Shown here in pieces: positions 15,385-24,459 of a stretch of DNA of 36,665 bases. The notes beneath the pieces are model-generated. The model made no database searches, was not told the DNA's origin, and saw only the letters and a program-made list of their open reading frames with translations. Numbering within the stretch: position 1 is the first letter of the stretch; each line of letters opens with the position of its first letter. This DNA comes from Sporolactobacillus terrae DSM 11697. GTDB lineage: Bacteria; Bacillota; Bacilli; Bacillales; Sporolactobacillaceae. The position numbers and the translations under genes are program-made. Location: contig NZ_JFZC01000030.1 of the NCBI RefSeq assembly GCF_000648615.1, positions 1 to 36,665 on the forward strand, given 5' to 3'.

Positions 15385-16197
15385 ATGTATGATGCTCTTG
15401 TTGTTGCACTTGCGGTCTTTATTGGTGTTGCAGGGCATGAACTGTTGGGTATGGCGATGCTCAGCCGTCCGATCGTTGTTGCACCGTTAGCCGGCTTGCT
15501 GCTAGGCGATATTCAGACCGGCTTAATTGTCGGCGCTTCTCTTGAAGCGATCTTTATGGGGGTCGTGAATATCGGGATCTCCAGTACCGCTGAACCTTCA
15601 TTGGCGGCTGGTTTAGCTACTGCTTTTGCGATCAAAATGGGCGGAAATGTTGATGTGGTGATTCCAATCGTCTTTCCGTTGGCAGTTCTGGGTTTACAGC
15701 TGATGAATATGATCTTTTCATTTGTTTGTGGACCAATGGCTGCGAAATTCTTTAGCTTTGCGAAAGAAGATAATCAAAAAGGAATCATCAACCTGCATTT
15801 TTTCATGTGGTTCATCCACTATGCATTATATGCCTTAATCCCATTTTTTGCCGTCTTGTTCGGTGCTGATGTAGTGAAATCGGTGTTAGACAATATTCCA
15901 AAAGTGATCATGAACGGTTTGACAGTTGCCGGAAACTTACTGCCGGCTGTCGGTATGGCGATGTTATTACAAATGCTTTGGAGCAAAAAAATTGCCGTTT
16001 GGTTCTTCTCAGGCGCAGTGATCATGGCTTACTTTAACTTGCCACTGATCGCGATTGCTGTTATTGGTGCGATCATTGCAATCGTAATGGCCCAGCGTGA
16101 TCTTCAGTTGAAGAAAATGCAAACGGCCCCTCAAGCAAACACGATAACAGCAGGTACACGGACAATCGATGACGAAGAGGAGGATTTCTTCAAATGA
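15385..16197 (+). CDS. PTS mannose-class EIIC permease component
   Basis: 270 residues with about seven to nine hydrophobic segments and the EII-Sor motif region GLLLGDIQTGLIVGASLEA. Forms the sugar channel with EIID in the plasma membrane. AAAGGGAGA ribosome site. The C-terminus ends DDEEEDFFK, and the stop overlaps the EIID start by 4 bases. Confidence 0.94.
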   Translation: MYDALVVALAVFIGVAGHELLGMAMLSRPIVVAPLAGLLLGDIQTGLIVGASLEAIFMGVVNIGISSTAEPSLAAGLATAFAIKMGGNVDVVIPIVFPLAVLGLQLMNMIFSFVCGPMAAKFFSFAKEDNQKGIINLHFFMWFIHYALYALIPFFAVLFGADVVKSVLDNIPKVIMNGLTVAGNLLPAVGMAMLLQMLWSKKIAVWFFSGAVIMAYFNLPLIAIAVIGAIIAIVMAQRDLQLKKMQTAPQANTITAGTRTIDDEEEDFFK

Positions 16198-17015
16198 AAC
16201 TAGGACAACAAATTTCAAAAGAAGAAAAAAAGTTAGTACGTAAAATGTTCTGGCGTTCCATGACCATGTATGCGTCGGTAAACCCGGTAACGATGGGTGG
16301 CGGCGGTTTCGCCTACTCTATGATGCCGTTTATCAATCATTTTTATAAAGATAAAAATGATCGTGCAGCTGCGTTAGAAAGACACAGTCAATACTTCTCA
16401 ACCACAATCCCATTTGCGTCATTCATCATGGGGACCGCAGCTTCAATGGAAAAAGAAAATTCCAAAAAACCAGGCTTTGACGTGGAGAGTATCAACGCCA
16501 TCAAGACCAGTTTGATGGGACCGTTAGCCGGGATTGGAGATTCCTTGTTCTGGGGTGTTTGGCGTGTCGTATGTGCAGGGTTAGCCATCAACTTGGCCCA
16601 TGCCGGCAATATCCTTGCCCCAATCATCTTTTTGATTATGTTTAATGTCCCGAACTATTTGGTTCGTTATTACGGCGGGATCTTAGGCTATTCACTGGGC
16701 TCTAAATATATCCAAAAACTGTATGCTAACGGTTTGATCGAGATTTTGACTAAAGCAGCCAGTGTTTTAGGCTTGATCATGGTTGGCGCCATGACCATCA
16801 GCATGGTGAAATTCGATACAATCTTGTCCTTCTCTATGGATGGTAAAGAGATTCTGAACGTCCAGAAAATCTTAGATAGTATCTTCAAAGGTATCGTGCC
16901 ATTACTGATTTCATTGGGATGCTTCAAATTATTACAGAAAAAAGTCGGCGTGATCAAAATTATCTTCGGCATGGTCATTTTAGGCATTGTTCTGTCTTTA
17001 TTGAGAATCGCCTGA
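16194..17015 (+). CDS. PTS mannose-class EIID component
   Basis: 273 residues, EIID-AGA/ManZ family: a cytoplasmic N-terminal part with NPVTMGGGGFAYSMMPF and GPLAGIGDSLFWGVWR, then C-terminal membrane helices. EIID exists only in mannose-class PTS and completes the EIIA-B-C-D set. ATGA overlap with EIIC indicates translational coupling. Confidence 0.95.
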   Translation: MKLGQQISKEEKKLVRKMFWRSMTMYASVNPVTMGGGGFAYSMMPFINHFYKDKNDRAAALERHSQYFSTTIPFASFIMGTAASMEKENSKKPGFDVESINAIKTSLMGPLAGIGDSLFWGVWRVVCAGLAINLAHAGNILAPIIFLIMFNVPNYLVRYYGGILGYSLGSKYIQKLYANGLIEILTKAASVLGLIMVGAMTISMVKFDTILSFSMDGKEILNVQKILDSIFKGIVPLLISLGCFKLLQKKVGVIKIIFGMVILGIVLSLLRIA

Positions 17016-17016
17016 A

Positions 17017-17058
17017 AAAGAACTGCAGCAATCCTCTGATGGCCTTGCTGCAGTTTTT
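17017..17058 (+). terminator. intra-operon terminator after EIID
   Basis: AACTGCAGCAA pairs perfectly with TTGCTGCAGTT and runs into TTTTT. It sits between the PTS genes and the glycosidase genes, so it should lower expression of the downstream enzymes relative to the transporter; no separate promoter is evident after it. Confidence 0.8.
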
Positions 17059-17090
17059 CGGCCTTAGTGGAAGCGAAAGGAAGTGAACAT

Positions 17091-19244
17091 ATGACGATCA
17101 AAATGCTTTTACAACAAGCATTACACCCTTTTTATAATGTCTGTTACACGAATGGCCAATTTACGTCTACGAATCCACGAAGTTTCTATCGCAACCTGTT
17201 GCCGCCGGAAGGGTTGACCTTTGATGTCAGCAACCAAAAAGTGTTGGCAAATATTGATGTTTTCGGTACCATCAGTCGTTTAACGTTTTATCAAGATAAT
17301 TTTCTGACGGAAGAAAAGCCAGGCGTTTGGGTAAATAAACAATATACCCAGACGCAGCAGCTCAAATTCAGGCTGATCGTTGACGGCAAAGCGTATGATC
17401 TGTCGGCGTCAGATCATGATGTGACGATCGATCTTGTGGAAGACAGTTTACCGAGAATCATTCATCGCTACCATCATTTTACCGTCTATTGTATTCCGTT
17501 TTGCCCAATTGTCGATGACCACCGTTATAGTATGCTGGTTTATCAAACCTATGTGGAAAACAACTGCAGACGTCCTTTGCAGGTGAGCTTGCCGCAAATT
17601 TCTTTATTTCAGCAGAAATATTCTGATCAGCAAAACGTGCTGATTGATCAAAAAGGAGCGCAACAGCAAGTTGCAACGCATGGGTTGGCGGCATTCAGTA
17701 TCGGGTTAATAGATCCGAATGCTTATCAGGAAGCGAAAGCTTTTCAAACAGCTGATCTGGAGCGGTGGCTGATAGTAACGTTGCATTATTATCAAGCGCT
17801 GTATGGTGATCTGCAGATGGATGATCCGGCTGTCGGACATCTGTTCAATCGGGCATTGTATCAAAGCTTTGCCAGCTTCAGCATGAATAACCATGAGCAG
17901 ATTGTTGGCAGCAACTGGGGTAGCTATCCAGCAACGAATCGGATCTGGAATAAGGATATGTACTATGCATCGTTGCCTTTTTTGTTCTTCGATGCGGCAT
18001 TATGTCAAAAAACAATTTTGTGGTTTGATCGCTATGGTGTGAAATTCCCGGGAACGAAATTTCCGGGTGGGATTAATCATTCCTTGAGTAATTCATTATC
18101 CAGTCTTTTACTGTGTGCTTTGTATTATGAATACACTAATGATGTACAGTTTTTTCGCGAACATCCGCAAATCCTTGCCAATGGGCGAAAAATCGTCGAC
18201 ACGATTTTGACCCAACGAACCGCTGATGAACCGATGTTATTCACGTCTGTATGGATCAGTGATGCTTTTGCGTTAGGCAAATACCATACCGGGAGCAACC
18301 TGTGCATGTGGAAAGCCTGTGAAGGTTTATCTCAGCTATATCAGGGTTTGACGGAGACAAAACTGGCGGCAAAGTACCGAACGATTGCCGCAAAGATCAA
18401 AGATGCAATTTTAGAAAATATGACGATAGAAGGACCTTTTGGCGAGCAGTTCTTAGAAGGTATTGGTGACAAGGAGAAGGGCTGTTACGAGGTGAAACAT
18501 TATCAAAAACCGATTGTGGAGCAGGGCTTGATCTTTTTGAGCGATGTCATTCAAAACGGCAAGATCCAGCTGCTGATGCATGATGGAGAAGAATCGGATA
18601 CGACGCTGATCCCATTTTATGGTTTCCTGGAAAAAGACCACCCTCTTTATACGCAAACATTGCGCTTTGCCGCGAGTTCGGCAAATCCAACCTACAGTGA
18701 AGAGATTCAGGGCATCACCTGGGGTCTGGAATCCGGAGCAACGTTCCCGGGTTTCACCACGGTTTTGATGAGTGCGTTAAATGATTCGGCGATGTTTGAA
18801 CAGCGTATTCAAGAGTTGGTGCAACTGGCAGACCTGGATGGCTCCTGGTGGTGGTGGCCGTATAAATTGGGGGCCAGACATGGCGAAGTCGTCCGTAATT
18901 TTGGTTGTGGCAAGTGCGGCTGGGCTTCCGGGATCTTTGTTAGTTTGTTTGTGACGCAGTATCTGGGTCTACGTTTACAGCATAGCGTATTGACGGTGAC
19001 ACCCGCCGATGATGTGACCTACACATGGAATGATTTGCATTTAGGCAGTGCCTTCGTTGATGTCAGCTGCATGCATCACCAGATCACTGTTACCAACCGC
19101 AAAAGCGAACCACAAGTCGTCCGTTTAAAAATCAATAATCCTGCAGATACTGGGCTATCGTTGATCCAGGATAGGGGTGCCTGGTATGCCGAGGTCATCC
19201 TGGCAAGTAATCAAAGTTACACAATAGAAAGGAAATCCAAATGA
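17091..19244 (+). CDS. six-hairpin-type glycosidase, family not assigned
   Basis: 717 residues, no signal peptide, so cytoplasmic. An N-terminal beta-rich part (about 1-210) is followed by a helical (alpha/alpha)6-barrel-like part (about 230-640) with NRIWNKDMYYASLPF, GGINHSLSNSLSSLL, a conserved-looking ITWGLESG and WWWWPYKLGARHGE, then a short beta C-terminal domain. This architecture is seen in GH63-, GH94-, GH125- and GH127-like enzymes; I cannot name the family or catalytic acids. ATG 17091 follows AAAGGAAGTGAACAT. Overlaps the GH172 gene by 4 bases, so both enzymes probably act on the same imported sugar. Confidence 0.7.
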   Translation: MTIKMLLQQALHPFYNVCYTNGQFTSTNPRSFYRNLLPPEGLTFDVSNQKVLANIDVFGTISRLTFYQDNFLTEEKPGVWVNKQYTQTQQLKFRLIVDGKAYDLSASDHDVTIDLVEDSLPRIIHRYHHFTVYCIPFCPIVDDHRYSMLVYQTYVENNCRRPLQVSLPQISLFQQKYSDQQNVLIDQKGAQQQVATHGLAAFSIGLIDPNAYQEAKAFQTADLERWLIVTLHYYQALYGDLQMDDPAVGHLFNRALYQSFASFSMNNHEQIVGSNWGSYPATNRIWNKDMYYASLPFLFFDAALCQKTILWFDRYGVKFPGTKFPGGINHSLSNSLSSLLLCALYYEYTNDVQFFREHPQILANGRKIVDTILTQRTADEPMLFTSVWISDAFALGKYHTGSNLCMWKACEGLSQLYQGLTETKLAAKYRTIAAKIKDAILENMTIEGPFGEQFLEGIGDKEKGCYEVKHYQKPIVEQGLIFLSDVIQNGKIQLLMHDGEESDTTLIPFYGFLEKDHPLYTQTLRFAASSANPTYSEEIQGITWGLESGATFPGFTTVLMSALNDSAMFEQRIQELVQLADLDGSWWWWPYKLGARHGEVVRNFGCGKCGWASGIFVSLFVTQYLGLRLQHSVLTVTPADDVTYTWNDLHLGSAFVDVSCMHHQITVTNRKSEPQVVRLKINNPADTGLSLIQDRGAWYAEVILASNQSYTIERKSK

Positions 19245-20359
19245 GTATTTTAAAAGACATTACACAATTTAAAAAGTTCCAAAGTCGTGCCATCACACCG
19301 GAAAATCCTTCTGGCGAAAAAGGTAAGGCGGCTATGCTGCCGAGTGCTCTAGGCCCAAGCCGTAAAGGCCGCGGTGCGGTCCCTCTAAAATCTGGCGAAG
19401 AAACGGTGATCGCAGAAATTAAAGGGTCAGGGATCATTCGCCACATGTGGATGACGAGCCGTGACCGGACCGAGTTCGGCAGTTTCGTTTTGCGGGATCT
19501 GATTTTCCGCATTTATTGGGATGATGAAGAATATCCGGCAGTGGAAAGTCCGCTGGGAGACTTTTTCTGTAACGGTTTTGGCGAACGCTGTGATGTCAAC
19601 TCGTTGCCAATCGTTGTCAATCCGACCGGCGGTTTCAATACCTTTTTTGAAATGCCGTTTCGAAAATCAGCCCGGATCACCATCGAGAACCAGCATCCGA
19701 AAGACCTAACTTCTTTCTTCTACACCATCAACTATTCCTTAGTGGATGAGTTGGAGGATAACACCATGTATTTCCATGCCAACTGGCGTCGGGAACGGAT
19801 CACGACCAGGCAAAAAGACTATAAATTGATCGATAACTTAAAAGGTCAAGGCTACTATGTTGGCACTTATCTGGCACTGACTTGTCTGGAACGGTATTGG
19901 TGGGGCGAAGGCGAATTCAAATTCTATATTGACGGGGATACTGATTATCCGACCGTTACTTCCACCGGTTCCGAGGACTACTTCGGTGGTGCATGGGCTT
20001 TCCACGAATACGACGATTCTGGCCGCCCGCAGGCGAAGAACTATTGCACGCCGTTTCTAGGATATCCATTCCAATCCAATCGGGACGCGACCCGCGATCG
20101 TTTTGAGACTGGCAAATTGAATGCTGTTCACGCTTTCGGGGATGATGCGTTACCACGTCATGGGCTGTATCGCTGGCACCTGCAAGATCCGATCTGCTTT
20201 ACCGAAGATCTGACTGTTACCCTGCAGCAAATAGGCAATGATGATATTCAATTATTCGAACGCCAGGATGACGTTGCCAGCGTAGCTTATTGGTATTCAA
20301 CGGATCCAAATGGGTTATCCACACCGATCATAAGTCGTCAGGAACGGCTGCCACGCTAG
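19241..20359 (+). CDS. DUF2961/GH172 family glycoside hydrolase
   Basis: 372 residues of the DUF2961 family, now GH172. Family marks: GRGAVPLKSGEETVIAEIKG then GIIRHMWMT (about 44-72), and TSTGSEDYFGG, whose Glu245 aligns with the conserved catalytic-site Glu. Characterised GH172 members act on alpha-D-fructofuranosides, difructose dianhydride I or D-arabinofuranosides. Cytoplasmic, since there is no signal peptide. The ATGA overlap with the upstream glycosidase and the fructokinase 11 bases downstream point to a fructose-containing substrate; this is inference. Confidence 0.88.
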   Translation: MSILKDITQFKKFQSRAITPENPSGEKGKAAMLPSALGPSRKGRGAVPLKSGEETVIAEIKGSGIIRHMWMTSRDRTEFGSFVLRDLIFRIYWDDEEYPAVESPLGDFFCNGFGERCDVNSLPIVVNPTGGFNTFFEMPFRKSARITIENQHPKDLTSFFYTINYSLVDELEDNTMYFHANWRRERITTRQKDYKLIDNLKGQGYYVGTYLALTCLERYWWGEGEFKFYIDGDTDYPTVTSTGSEDYFGGAWAFHEYDDSGRPQAKNYCTPFLGYPFQSNRDATRDRFETGKLNAVHAFGDDALPRHGLYRWHLQDPICFTEDLTVTLQQIGNDDIQLFERQDDVASVAYWYSTDPNGLSTPIISRQERLPR

Positions 20360-20370
20360 GAGGGAGAATC

Positions 20371-21246
20371 ATGGTATTAGGCTCAATCGAAGCCGGCGGG
20401 ACGAAATTTGTCTGCGCTATCGGTAACACCGATCTTGAAATCATTGAAAGAGTCAGTTTTCCAACCACGACACCAGATGGAACGATGAAAAGGGTAGTCG
20501 ATTTCTTTACTCAGTATAAAAATGAGCTGGAAGGTATTGGTGTGGGATCATTTGGTCCAATTGATATTCATCATGAATCCGACACCTACGGCTACATCAC
20601 TTCAACGCCGAAATCAGCGTGGCAGAACTTTGACTTTGTTGGAACGTTGAAGAAAGCCTTCAACGGTATTCCGGTGGCATGGACGACCGACGTAAACGCT
20701 GCCTGTTACGGGGAGTTTGTGGCAGGACGCGGTACGGGCCTTAACAGTGTCGTTTATTACACGATCGGTACTGGTGTCGGCGCCGGTGCCTTGCAGGACG
20801 GTATCTTTGTGGAAGGCTTCAGTCACCCGGAAATGGGGCATATGCTGGTACGGCATCATCCGGAAGATAACTTTGAAGGCAACTGTCCGTTCCATCATGA
20901 TTGTCTGGAAGGCATGGCAGCAGGTCCGGCCATCGAAAAACGTGTGGGCAGGAAAGGCCAGGAATTAAGTGAAGATGATCCGGTTTGGGCTATTGAAGCT
21001 TCCTACATTGCGCAATGTGCTTACAACACCACGTTAATATTATCACCGGATGTGATCATTTTCGGTGGCGGTGTGATGAAGCAGGAACACCTGATGCACA
21101 AAGTCCGCAAGTTGTTCAGTGAAATGATCAATGGCTACGTTGAAACACCATCGTTGGATCAGTATCTGGTGACACCAAAACTGGAAGATAATGCTGGTAC
21201 AGTGGGGTGTCTGGCACTGGCAAGGGATGTTGTGCTGCACTTGTAA
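20371..21246 (+). CDS. ROK-family fructokinase
   Basis: 291 residues of the ScrK/GmuE type: SIEAGGTKFVCAIG phosphate loop, catalytic Asp in TTDVNAACYGE, and the ROK zinc site H...GHMLVRHHP with CPFHHDC. Phosphorylates free fructose (possibly mannose) with ATP to the 6-phosphate. AGGAGGGAG before ATG 20371. As last gene of the operon it implies that unphosphorylated fructose is released in the cytoplasm by the two hydrolases, for example from the non-phosphorylated half of a PTS-imported sugar. Confidence 0.9.
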   Translation: MVLGSIEAGGTKFVCAIGNTDLEIIERVSFPTTTPDGTMKRVVDFFTQYKNELEGIGVGSFGPIDIHHESDTYGYITSTPKSAWQNFDFVGTLKKAFNGIPVAWTTDVNAACYGEFVAGRGTGLNSVVYYTIGTGVGAGALQDGIFVEGFSHPEMGHMLVRHHPEDNFEGNCPFHHDCLEGMAAGPAIEKRVGRKGQELSEDDPVWAIEASYIAQCAYNTTLILSPDVIIFGGGVMKQEHLMHKVRKLFSEMINGYVETPSLDQYLVTPKLEDNAGTVGCLALARDVVLHL

Positions 21247-21270
21247 GCGTCACTTTGTTTAAAAAACAGG

Positions 21271-21316
21271 AATGTTCGAGACTACGATATACTGTTATCG
21301 TTTCTCGAACATTTTT
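21271..21316 (+). terminator. terminator of the PTS/glycosidase operon
   Basis: AATGTTCGAGA pairs with TCTCGAACATT, extended inside by ACGATA/TATCGT, then TTTTT. It lies 24 bases after the fructokinase stop. Confidence 0.9.
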
Positions 21317-21469
21317 AGTTTCCAAAAGCGTGGTCTAAACCGAAGCATTTCCTCATACTTGATTCTTATCGGTCAAGTATGTTTTTTTATAAACAAAGCA
21401 TCTGCATGCTCGGAAATGTTCAACTTTCGTTCGCATGACCAGCTGTCGCCGGAACAGAAGTTCACAAGA

Positions 21470-22378
21470 TTATTTTTCTGGATGTACTGAAACGTGATCT
21501 TTTCCATACATAGCCAGGGCTGAGTCAATAAAAAAGCGGATGTTTTCAGTGAGTCTTTTGCCTTTATGCCAGGCGAGATACGTGGAAATTGATTCTGGGG
21601 CGGCTTGCCAATTGAGTTTGGCGAGCAGGCCTTTTTCGATCTCTGCGCGAACGGTGATCTCCGGTAAAAAAGCAAGGCCGATTCCAGCAATGGCGCATTG
21701 TTTGATCGCTTCGACGGTGACGAACTCCATGATGGTTCCCGCAATAATTTGCTGTTTAGCCAAGGCAGCCTCAAATAAAACGCGATAAGTACAGCCTTTC
21801 GATGTTAATAAAAACGTTTGACCGTTCAAGTCGTTTGCTGAAATCGCTGAAACGTTTCCAAGCATTGTTTCAGGGGCAGCAACGAGAACCATTGGCTCGT
21901 CGATCAAATCTTTCTCAATAATTAATGAGGCTGAATGATGTGTTCCCATCATCCAGCCTAAATCAATACTGCCGTCCATAATCCCTTCACAAACCTCAGC
22001 ATCGAAGTTGACCGGCTTGACAATTAATTCTGCTTTTGGATGATGACGTGTATATTTTTTCAGAAGCTGCGGCAGACGGTAGGTGCACTGGCTTTCGGTC
22101 ACACCGATCGTTAAGGTAGGGGGGGTATCGGTAAGCTTTGCCTCTGCTTCACGCGTGAGCTGCACAATTTGATCCGCATAGCCTTTAAACTGGAGCCCTG
22201 ATTCCGTCAATTTGATTTTTTTTCCTAGCCGTTCAAATAAAGCATGTCCCAGTTCGCGTTCCAATGCTTGAATCTGTGCGGTAACGCTGGATTGAGCAAA
22301 GTGAAGCTGACGCGCGGTTCGCGTGAAATTAAGCGTTTCTGCAGCGATTTTAAACGTCAGAATTTGTTTTGTGTCCAT
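21470..22378 (-). CDS. LysR-family transcriptional regulator
   Basis: 302 residues. The N-terminal winged helix is typical (FTRTARQLHFAQSSVTAQIQ), followed by the two-lobed effector domain (about 90-295). The ATG at 22378 has GGGGGGA 6 bases upstream; a start 5 codons earlier has no better site. It is divergent from an amino-acid permease gene with two palindromes between them, the usual layout for a LysR protein that controls its neighbour. The effector is not readable; an amino acid exported by the neighbour is a reasonable guess. Confidence 0.93.
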   Translation of the reverse strand: MDTKQILTFKIAAETLNFTRTARQLHFAQSSVTAQIQALERELGHALFERLGKKIKLTESGLQFKGYADQIVQLTREAEAKLTDTPPTLTIGVTESQCTYRLPQLLKKYTRHHPKAELIVKPVNFDAEVCEGIMDGSIDLGWMMGTHHSASLIIEKDLIDEPMVLVAAPETMLGNVSAISANDLNGQTFLLTSKGCTYRVLFEAALAKQQIIAGTIMEFVTVEAIKQCAIAGIGLAFLPEITVRAEIEKGLLAKLNWQAAPESISTYLAWHKGKRLTENIRFFIDSALAMYGKDHVSVHPEK

Positions 22379-22393
22379 GAAAAATCCCCCCAT

Positions 22394-22440
22394 ATCGAAA
22401 AATTCGATTGAATAGAACAGAATAATCGTCTTTCACGATT
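22394..22440. promoter_or_regulatory. candidate LysR operators
   Basis: Two perfect palindromes lie in the 118-base divergent intergenic region: ATCGAA-AAA-TTCGAT (22394-22408) and AATCGT-CTTTC-ACGATT (22424-22440). Their starts are 30 bases apart (about three helical turns). Both resemble the T-N11-A type of LysR site. Confidence 0.6.
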
Positions 22441-22496
22441 TATGATTTCATTCTAAGATGAGTAGGTGATAAAAACAAGAAGGAGCGTCAAAAAAT

Positions 22497-23741
22497 ATGA
22501 AAACGATTCGTCTGCCGCAAGCGATTGCACTTTATATAGGAGCAGTGCTCGGAGCAGGCATTCTGCTCGTGCCCGGGCTCGCGGCACAGATTGCCGGTCC
22601 GGCATCACTGGTTGACTGGGCGCTGCTTCTGATTCTGGTTCTGCCGCTTGCCTTTTGCATGGCTAACTTGGCTCAGAAATATCCACATTCGGGGGGTGTT
22701 TCTTATTTTGCCGGACGGGCGTTTGGGCCACATGCAGGCCAAATCGTCGGCTGGTTCTTCCTGATGTCGGTTCCGATCGGCGCACCGGTGACTGCTTTAA
22801 CCGGCGCAGCCTATTTAAGTGAGGCATTGAAATGGTCGGATTCGGCAATCGAAGGACTGGCTGTCGGTATTCTGCTTATCGCGTTAATGCTCAATTACCG
22901 AGGCATGCGTGTTGCCGGGAAGGTACAGGTTGCGGTGATCGCAACGATTCTCATTACTTTAGGAATCGTCTTGGCAGGCGCATTGCCCCATCTACGAATG
23001 AGCCATTTTCAACCGTTCATGCCGGGGGGTCTGTGGAGCATTGGTCGAGCGTCAACGCTGCTGTTTTGGTGTTTCATCGGCTGGGAAGCAATCGCGAGCT
23101 ATACGTCTGAGTTTGTTCACCCGGAAAAAGACGTGCACCGCGCGACGCTGATCGCCGCCCTTATTTTAGGGGGGCTTTACTTTATGACGGCTTTTGTAGT
23201 TGTCGGTACCGGCAGTGATCGCGCGAAGGGGCAGGCAGCGCTGGTTACCGTTTCTGAGCAAGCATTTGGGCAAGGTGGAGCGGTGATTATCGGCATCGCC
23301 AGTTTGCTGATCTGCTTGGCGACAGTCATTGCGTATATTGGCTCTGCAGCACGAATGGCCTGCGCGATGGCTTCGGATGGAACTGCGCCGCGCTGGCTCG
23401 GGAAACAATCGCATAAGTATCAGACACCTGTCGGCGGTTTGCTTTTTTTAGCGCTCTGTTTTCTTGTTGTGATGACCGCCTATTCCGGCGGATTGATCTC
23501 ATTACAGAAACTGATCCAGCTGCCGAACGCAACTTTTTTGCTGAACTACATGGGCGGATGCGCGGCAGGCGTGGTTCTGTTCAAAAAAGAGAAGAAGAAA
23601 ATGCTGATCAGTCTGATTGCACTGATTGCCACGCTCGTAATGTTCTTTTTTGTCGGCTCAGCGATTCTTTATCCGCTCGCGATCTGCGCGTTGCTTGCAG
23701 GGCAAAAGATGATTCGCATGTTCTCGAGAAATCATTCGTGA
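22497..23741 (+). CDS. APC-family amino-acid permease/exporter (YjeH-like)
   Basis: 414 residues, about twelve hydrophobic helices. The N-terminus IALYIGAVLGAGILLVPGLA is the APC-superfamily unwound-helix motif G-x-G-I. Size and the short, loop-poor shape resemble YjeH, an exporter of methionine and branched-chain amino acids; import cannot be excluded. AAGGAGCG ribosome site. No terminator is visible after it, and the next feature is a TnpB relic on the other strand. Confidence 0.85.
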   Translation: MKTIRLPQAIALYIGAVLGAGILLVPGLAAQIAGPASLVDWALLLILVLPLAFCMANLAQKYPHSGGVSYFAGRAFGPHAGQIVGWFFLMSVPIGAPVTALTGAAYLSEALKWSDSAIEGLAVGILLIALMLNYRGMRVAGKVQVAVIATILITLGIVLAGALPHLRMSHFQPFMPGGLWSIGRASTLLFWCFIGWEAIASYTSEFVHPEKDVHRATLIAALILGGLYFMTAFVVVGTGSDRAKGQAALVTVSEQAFGQGGAVIIGIASLLICLATVIAYIGSAARMACAMASDGTAPRWLGKQSHKYQTPVGGLLFLALCFLVVMTAYSGGLISLQKLIQLPNATFLLNYMGGCAAGVVLFKKEKKKMLISLIALIATLVMFFFVGSAILYPLAICALLAGQKMIRMFSRNHS

Positions 23742-23744
23742 ACT

Positions 23745-24310
23745 ACTCGTCCATAAATGACCGAGCTTCTGGGAACACCGCTGACTTACTTATCCAACAC
23801 TAAGTCTTCAATGCAGAGGTTACGGCTGTTGACCAAGGCGCGTCCCGCACCGCAGACTCTATAGAGTCAAAGCTGTTTGTGGCTATGCCGCCAGAATATT
23901 CTTCGCGGCATTAATATCGCGGTCGTGATATGCGTGGCATTGTGGGCACGTCCACTCGCGGACATCTAGTTCGTGCTTGCCGTCATCATAGCCACACAGT
24001 GAACAGCGTTGAGAGGTTTTGTACGGCGAGACGGCAACGACTTGCTTTCCATACCATGTCGCTTTGTATTCCAACATCAGCCGTAATTCACGCCATGATT
24101 GATTAGCAATTGCCCGCGCTAAGTTGTGATTACGCATCAGACCCTTGGTTTTCAGATCTTCCAGCTTAATCACGTCATAGTGCCTAATGAGTTTGGCACT
24201 AATCTTTTGCAAGTAGTCGCGACGCTGATTAGCGACTTTCTCGCTGTACTTCGCCACCATCATTTTTGTTTTCATGTAGTTCTTGAAGTCAGTCAGCTGG
24301 CGTGGCACTG
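23745..24310 (-). pseudogene. C-terminal remnant of an IS200/IS605-family TnpB
   Basis: The minus frame ending at 23883 contains about 130 residues of TnpB: VANQRRDYLQKISAKLI, the ISxLV-equivalent VIKLEDLKTKG (second RuvC acid), the zinc finger CSLCGYDDGK...CPQCHAYHDRD, and DRDINAAKNIL (third RuvC acid). The N-terminal two thirds, with the first RuvC Asp, is missing. The first 45 residues of the frame (to 24407) are not TnpB-like. The 130 bases downstream of the stop (23750-23880) have short inverted repeats such as GACTCTATAGAGTC and may be the old right end with its guide-RNA part. TnpA is absent. Confidence 0.85.
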
Positions 24311-24319
24311 CCACATACA

Positions 24320-24363
24320 AGAAACAAGAGCGCGCTGGCCTTACTGCCGCCGCTCTTGTTTCT
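24320..24363. repeat. 13-bp perfect inverted repeat
   Basis: AGAAACAAGAGCG (24320-24332) and CGCTCTTGTTTCT (24351-24363) flank an 18-base GC-rich loop. It lies where TnpB homology stops. It may be a terminator-derived or insertion-end structure. Confidence 0.55.
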
Positions 24364-24392
24364 ATTCGATTATTGCGCGGCAGTTTTTCTAA

Positions 24393-24441
24393 TTGACAGC
24401 GTACCAATCATCCTATATAGTTAGTTACATAAGTAACTAAC
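24393..24441 (+). promoter_or_regulatory. promoter and GntR operator of the ABC operon
   Basis: TTGACA (24393-24398), 17 bases, TATAGT (24416-24421). The perfect palindrome GTTAGTTAC-ATAA-GTAACTAAC (24420-24441) starts at the -10 box. YtrA-type GntR proteins bind such sites and repress their own ABC operons. Confidence 0.82.
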
Positions 24442-24459
24442 CGATTAGGTGGTGAACCC

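Noticed and set aside
24312-24407. First 45 residues of the TnpB-like frame as part of TnpB
   Set aside because: They do not resemble any TnpB region and include the 13-bp inverted repeat; homology begins only after them.
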